A stretch of 23,984 nucleotides of DNA, from assembly GCA_965262315.1 (NCBI GenBank), contig CBDHFJ010000153.1, forward strand, positions 1 through 23,984. Direction: 5' to 3'. The position numbers were made by a program, and so were the translations under genes. The notes below the pieces were generated by a model. The model saw nothing but the letters and a program-made list of their open reading frames with translations. It had not been told where the DNA came from and ran no database searches. Below, piece after piece: positions 20,689 through 23,984 of the stretch. The stretch is from JBCCFK01 sp965262315 (GTDB taxonomy: Bacteria; Actinomycetota; Acidimicrobiia; Acidimicrobiales; UBA8592). Positions within the stretch are counted from its first letter, which is position 1, and each line of letters starts with the position of its first letter.

Positions 20689-22671
20689 TCAGACCAACAG
20701 GGCGTCGGTGGCCACGTCCACGAGGGCGGGACCGTCGTGGGCCAGCGCCCGTTGGAGAGCGTCGTCGAGTTGACCGTTGTCGGTGACTCGGATCCCCAGC
20801 CCGCCGCAGAGCTCGGCGTAGGCCGCGAAGTCCGGGTTCACCAGGCTGGTCTGCCAGACGTCGAACTCGGCCGAGCGTTGCTCCTTGGAGATCTTGCCCA
20901 GCTCGCTGTTGTTCATCAGGACGTGGGTGATGTTCATGCCGTATTTGACCGCGGTGGTGAAGTCCATGGCGTACTGGCCGAAGCCGCCGTCGCCCGAGAC
21001 CGACACCACCTTGCGGCTGTCGCCCACGGCAGCCCACGCACCCATGGCGGCGGGGAACCCGAAGCCGATCGAGCCCAGGTAGCCCGACATGAGGACGTCC
21101 TGCGCAGTGACCTCGAAGTAGCGGCCGAACGAGTAGGTGTTGTTGCCGACGTCGACGCACAACACGGCGTCGTCGGGCACGTGTCGAGTCATCGAGGCGA
21201 ACAGCGACGCCGCGTTCACCCCCTCGCCACGGTCGTCCGCGAGGCGCCGCTCCTTCTCAGCCCTCCAGATCGCCCATCGCTCGGCCACCTCGGGTCGGTG
21301 GTCGATGCACGACAGGTCGGCACCGACCGCGTCGCGCAACGCACGCGCCGTCACCCCCACGTTGCCCTGTACCGGGATCTCGACCGGGTGGAAGCGGCCC
21401 AGTGCCATCGGGTCGTCGTCGACCTGGACGATCGGCTTGTACGGGGCGATACCCGTGTGGTTGGAGAACGACGCACCGAACACCACCACCAGGTCGCTCT
21501 CGTTCATGAACCAGCTGGCGATGGGGGTCCCCGAGCGTCCCAGGACACCGCACCCCAGCTCGTGGGTGTCCGAGATCAGGCCCTTGGCCTTGAACGTGGT
21601 GGCCACCGGAGCCCCGATGTGCTCGGCGAACGCGATGACGTCGGCCATCTCGTGGCGGGCGCCGGCGCCGACGATCACGAGTGGACGTTCGGCGGTCCGG
21701 ATGCGCTCGGCTGCGCTGGACAAGACGTCGGTGGGTGGCGCGATCTGGCGTGAGCCGGTCCGCCCCTGTGGGCCTCCTGCCGGAGCCTCGGAGGGCAGGA
21801 CCTGGACCTCGTCGGGGAAGACCAGGTGGGCCACGTTGCGCTCGACCAGCGCGGTCTTGCACGCGAGCGTCATGATCTCGGCGTAGTTCGCGCCGGCCAG
21901 CACGGTCTCGCCGTAGGCGGCCACGTCGGCGAAGGCAGCCTGGAGGTCGAGGTCCTGGAACGCGCCGCGCCCGACGTCCTTGGAAGGAACCTGACCCGAC
22001 AAGGCCAGGACCGGAGCGCGGTCCACCTTGGCGTCGTAGAGGCCGGTCAACAGGTTCGTCGAGCCGGGTCCCGCGATGCCGAAGCAGGCGGCGAGACGAC
22101 CGGTGAGCTTGCCGTAGGCGGTGGCGGCGAAGGCGGCCGCGCCCTCGTGGCGGATGCCGAAGTAGCGGAGGTCGCCACGGCGTTCGGCCTGGCGCATCGC
22201 GTCCGCGAAGCCGAGATTGGAGTGACCCACCATGCCGAAGACGCTGTCGACACCCCAGTTGACCATGGTCTCGACCATCACGTCCGATGCCGACCGGGGC
22301 GCCTCGTGCTCGCGGGGCAGGGCCACCCAGACGCCATCCGCGCGGACCTCGTTGGCGTAGGCCTCGGGCGCGTCGTCGAATCCCGGTGGCGGCTGGCCGT
22401 TGCAGGGCGAGTAGTCGTAGCCGTGCCACGGACAGCGGAGCCAACCCTGTTCGATCGAGCCCTCGCCCAGCGGCCCGCCTTGGTGCGGGCAGTGGTTGTC
22501 CATCGTGCCGAACACGCCGCCGACGTTGGCGACACACAACGTCCGTCGCCCGACGGCCACGGTGGTGACCCGACCGTCCTCGAGCTCGTCCGGCTCGAGG
22601 ACCTTGTGCCACTCGACGTCGCCGTCGGGAACGGGCACGGGGTCGGTCGAGGGTGCTGCGTCGTAGGGCAC
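20689..22671 (-). CDS. Rieske [2Fe-2S] domain fused to a ThDP-dependent pyruvate-oxidase-like enzyme
   Basis: The protein has 660 residues. Residues 18-120 are a complete Rieske domain: C61-P-H63 in NHCPHQGG and C80-P-W-H83 in RCPWHGYDYSP. Residues about 127-660 are a ThDP enzyme of the pyruvate oxidase/acetolactate synthase family. The PYR domain has the ThDP-activating Glu176 (RHEGAAAFAA). The central domain (about 325-450) has VIVGAGARHE and GVLGRSGT. The PP domain has GSIGFGFPAAMGA and the G560-D-G...N587-N588 ThDP/Mg motif. It likely decarboxylates a 2-oxoacid; electrons could pass from FAD to the Rieske cluster (inference). No membrane-binding C-terminal extension is clear. It starts at GTG 22671 with a GGAGA ribosome site. 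One continuous frame shows this is a true fusion. Confidence 0.92.
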   Translation of the reverse strand: MPYDAAPSTDPVPVPDGDVEWHKVLEPDELEDGRVTTVAVGRRTLCVANVGGVFGTMDNHCPHQGGPLGEGSIEQGWLRCPWHGYDYSPCNGQPPPGFDDAPEAYANEVRADGVWVALPREHEAPRSASDVMVETMVNWGVDSVFGMVGHSNLGFADAMRQAERRGDLRYFGIRHEGAAAFAATAYGKLTGRLAACFGIAGPGSTNLLTGLYDAKVDRAPVLALSGQVPSKDVGRGAFQDLDLQAAFADVAAYGETVLAGANYAEIMTLACKTALVERNVAHLVFPDEVQVLPSEAPAGGPQGRTGSRQIAPPTDVLSSAAERIRTAERPLVIVGAGARHEMADVIAFAEHIGAPVATTFKAKGLISDTHELGCGVLGRSGTPIASWFMNESDLVVVFGASFSNHTGIAPYKPIVQVDDDPMALGRFHPVEIPVQGNVGVTARALRDAVGADLSCIDHRPEVAERWAIWRAEKERRLADDRGEGVNAASLFASMTRHVPDDAVLCVDVGNNTYSFGRYFEVTAQDVLMSGYLGSIGFGFPAAMGAWAAVGDSRKVVSVSGDGGFGQYAMDFTTAVKYGMNITHVLMNNSELGKISKEQRSAEFDVWQTSLVNPDFAAYAELCGGLGIRVTDNGQLDDALQRALAHDGPALVDVATDALLV

Positions 22672-22698
22672 GAGGTCTCCAGTCGCCGGTGTGCGCGG

Positions 22699-22706
22699 AC
22701 GTTACA
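22699..22706 (-). promoter_or_regulatory. Candidate -10 region of the Rieske-ThDP gene
   Basis: The minus strand reads TGTAACGT here, offering TGTAAC or TAACGT as the -10. It leaves a leader of about 20 nt containing GGAGA ahead of GTG 22671. No clear -35 is seen. Confidence 0.35.
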
Positions 22707-22772
22707 CCCACTGGCGGTGCTACTCGATCGGGCCCTGCCGGTCGTTGCCACCGATCCCGGTCCCCGCCCGGC

Positions 22773-22778
22773 TATCGT
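22773..22778 (+). promoter_or_regulatory. Candidate -10 of the small-protein/PH-domain unit
   Basis: TATCGT lies about 70 nt before ATG 22850. A TTGCCA at 22745-22750 is 22 bp upstream, longer than usual for a -35 pairing. Confidence 0.35.
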
Positions 22779-22808
22779 GGTCGACGGCTCGCGAGCGGAG
22801 GACGGGCA

Positions 22809-22825
22809 GGGTCACGTCGTGACCC
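22809..22825. promoter_or_regulatory. Perfect 17-bp palindrome in the leader, operator candidate
   Basis: GGGTCACGTCGTGACCC has 7-bp arms around GTC, followed closely by another CGTGAC half-site at 22826-22831. It lies between the presumed transcription start and ATG 22850. It could be a repressor site or an RNA hairpin. Confidence 0.5.
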
Positions 22826-22849
22826 CGTGACTTCGCAAAGGCAGCTCTC

Positions 22850-23122
22850 ATGAAGCGACAGATGCTCTTCGGCGCTCTCGCTCTGTTCATGCTCTTCCTG
22901 ATCACGGCCGACCCCGGTGGCACGGGGGAGGAAGGCCGCAACTTCGTCAGCTGGGTCTCGACCGGCTGGGACGACGCGCGGGAGTTCGTGGGCTCGCTGC
23001 TCGACGAGGACGACTCGCCCGAACGCAACGAGTTCGGCGAGGTCCCGATCCCGACCGTGGGCCCCGAGGCCCCGGCGCCGGACGACACCGGAGGCGACGG
23101 AGCCTCGCCTGCGTCGGGCTGA
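22850..23122 (+). CDS. Small membrane-anchored or secreted acidic protein of unknown function
   Basis: The protein has 90 residues. A hydrophobic helix (about 5-20, MLFGALALFMLFLITA) follows MKRQ, acting as signal or anchor. The rest is acidic, with an amphipathic stretch (FVSWVSTGWDDAREFVGSLL) and a Pro/Asp/Gly-rich tail; it has no Cys for lipidation. I do not recognise a characterised family. The ATG has a modest AAAGG ribosome site 8 nt upstream. Its stop is 9 bp before the PH-domain gene, so the two are probably translated from one message and may work together at the membrane (inference). Confidence 0.7.
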   Translation: MKRQMLFGALALFMLFLITADPGGTGEEGRNFVSWVSTGWDDAREFVGSLLDEDDSPERNEFGEVPIPTVGPEAPAPDDTGGDGASPASG

Positions 23123-23131
23123 GCCGGTCCG

Positions 23132-23764
23132 ATGGCCTGGATTCTCGTTCGCCCCGAGGACGAGGACGTCGTCCTGCCCGGCGAGAAGATCCTCTACAAG
23201 GAGCGCCGCCACTGGGCGGCGGTGACTCCCGAGCTGACGCAGTTCCTCGCGGTCCTGTTCCTCCACTCGGCGTTTTCGATGCGGGGCACCACCGGTCTCG
23301 GCGACGTGCTGGTCTTCGGCACGGTGATCTCGCTGATCGTGCTCCGACCCCTGATTCGCCGCGGCGCCGGCTGGGGGACCTGGCAGTTCCTGGTGGCCGC
23401 AGCGGTGGGCTTCTGGGCGATCCAGTCCGAGATCACGATCCAGGGGATCGCCAACCTGCTCGTGCTGGTCATGGCTGTCCGGCTCGCCATTCGGGCCATC
23501 CGCTGGGCCTTCTACCAGCGCACCTACCTCACCAACCGGCGGCTGATGGAGGTCGACGGGTTCCTGGGGATCCGGGTGAACTCGATGCCACTGTCGAAGG
23601 TGACCGACATCATGTTGCGTCGCAGTCCCGTCGGCGACGTCCTGGGCTACGGCACGTTCCGGGTGGAGTCCGCGGGCCAGGAGCAGGCGCTCGGCGAGCT
23701 CGACTATCTCCTCTACCCCGAGGAATTCCACGACCTCATCGTCGCGGGCCCCAAGTTCGGCTGA
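23132..23764 (+). CDS. Membrane protein with a bacterial PH domain (YdbS/DUF304-like)
   Basis: The protein has 210 residues. It opens with RPEDEDVVLPGEKILYKERRHW, the typical lead-in of bacterial PH-domain membrane proteins. Four hydrophobic segments follow (about 35-49, 57-76, 86-98 and 104-125). Then comes the PH-like beta domain (about 128-205) with YLTNRRLMEVDGFLGIRVNSMPLSKVTDI and YGTFRVESAGQEQALGELDYL. The family is linked to membrane or envelope functions but mostly uncharacterised. It is the second gene after the small acidic protein and converges with a partial membrane-protein gene 6 bp away. Confidence 0.88.
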   Translation: MAWILVRPEDEDVVLPGEKILYKERRHWAAVTPELTQFLAVLFLHSAFSMRGTTGLGDVLVFGTVISLIVLRPLIRRGAGWGTWQFLVAAAVGFWAIQSEITIQGIANLLVLVMAVRLAIRAIRWAFYQRTYLTNRRLMEVDGFLGIRVNSMPLSKVTDIMLRRSPVGDVLGYGTFRVESAGQEQALGELDYLLYPEEFHDLIVAGPKFG

Positions 23765-23770
23765 AGACGC

Positions 23771-23984
23771 TCAGAACGAGGCGAGCGCCAGCCCGATCGG
23801 GACGAGGATGATCGCGATCGACAACAGGATGATCGAGATGATCGCGAACGTGCCGGACTTGTCGTTCGGTGGGTCGCCGGCGCGACCGATGGTCTCGTAG
23901 AGCGCGGCCATCGGCTGGTCGGTGGTCATGTCGATCCGCCGGTGGGCCACCGCAGCGCCCTTGAGGATCACGTAGGCGGCCAGC
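23771..23984 (-). CDS. C-terminal part of a membrane protein (partial, continues beyond the window)
   Basis: The frame is open from the right edge and ends at 23771. The visible end reads LAAYVILKGAAVAHRRIDMT, then a hydrophilic segment (TTDQPMAALYETIGRAGDPPNDKSG), and a final hydrophobic helix (TFAIISIILLSIAIILVPIGLALASF). Internal GTG and ATG codons (23971 and further in) could start a short protein, but the reading frame continues to the edge with typical codon use. I therefore treat it as the end of a longer gene. The family is not recognised. Confidence 0.55.
   Translation of the reverse strand, partial: LAAYVILKGAAVAHRRIDMTTDQPMAALYETIGRAGDPPNDKSGTFAIISIILLSIAIILVPIGLALASF

Noticed and set aside
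22745..22778. TTGCCA/TATCGT as a standard -35/-10 promoter pair
   Set aside because: The 22-bp spacing is outside the usual range; only the -10 candidate was kept.

Overview
The window is very GC-rich, codes densely on both strands, and shows strong G/C bias at third codon positions. Its gene families are typical of Actinobacteria: a DUF3097 protein, steroid/acyl-CoA-type dehydrogenases and thiolases, an ACAD10/11-like kinase, and a bacterial PH-domain membrane protein. I infer an actinobacterial chromosome, possibly of the Acidimicrobiia/Ilumatobacter type; no rRNA or other marker gene settles this. I see no tRNA, rRNA, IS element, phage or plasmid gene, or CRISPR array.

Layout. 1-105 is the tail of an FMN-dependent alpha-hydroxyacid dehydrogenase-like gene. 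157-1194 (-) is a degenerate CHAD protein. It diverges from a two-gene unit (1274-3891) of an HMG-CoA-synthase-like/OB-fold fusion and an SCP-x-type thiolase-like protein. 3895-4803 (-) is a membrane-anchored double helix-hairpin-helix protein. 4907-9118 (+) holds a CPVC-motif membrane protein, a tiny GNAT protein with no ordinary start codon, a TIM-barrel sugar isomerase-like protein, a lipoprotein and a beta-lactamase-fold protein with a 93-bp in-frame tandem repeat. 9109-11205 (-) is a DPP-IV-like S9 peptidase that diverges from an acyl-CoA dehydrogenase (11290-12513). A non-coding stretch at 12514-12705 carries two related, large palindromes. Then come an epoxide hydrolase (+), a minus-strand PhyH dioxygenase/APH-like kinase pair, an alpha/beta hydrolase (+), and a minus-strand run of DUF3097, a TrkA-type K+ channel and a CPA1 antiporter. 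The right end has an NAD(P)HX epimerase (+), a Rieske-ThDP enzyme fusion (-), a small anchored acidic protein plus a PH-domain membrane protein (+), and the tail of another membrane protein (-).

How the genes may work together. Several enzymes (HMGCS-like/OB-fold plus thiolase, acyl-CoA dehydrogenase, APH-like kinase, PhyH oxygenase, hydrolases) fit catabolism of CoA-linked lipids, possibly branched, hydroxylated or steroid-like. The promoters of the HMGCS/thiolase pair and of the acyl-CoA dehydrogenase, 10 kb apart, share a near-identical inverted repeat (TCTGAC-N5-GTCAGA) and the same -10/8-nt/GTG layout. This suggests one regulator controls both; no regulator gene lies in the window.

The most noteworthy items are the Rieske domain fused to a pyruvate-oxidase-like ThDP enzyme, the shared operator, a window-wide leaderless-start pattern that includes an apparent ATC start, the covarying palindromes at 12547-12649, and the tandem repeat in the beta-lactamase-fold gene.
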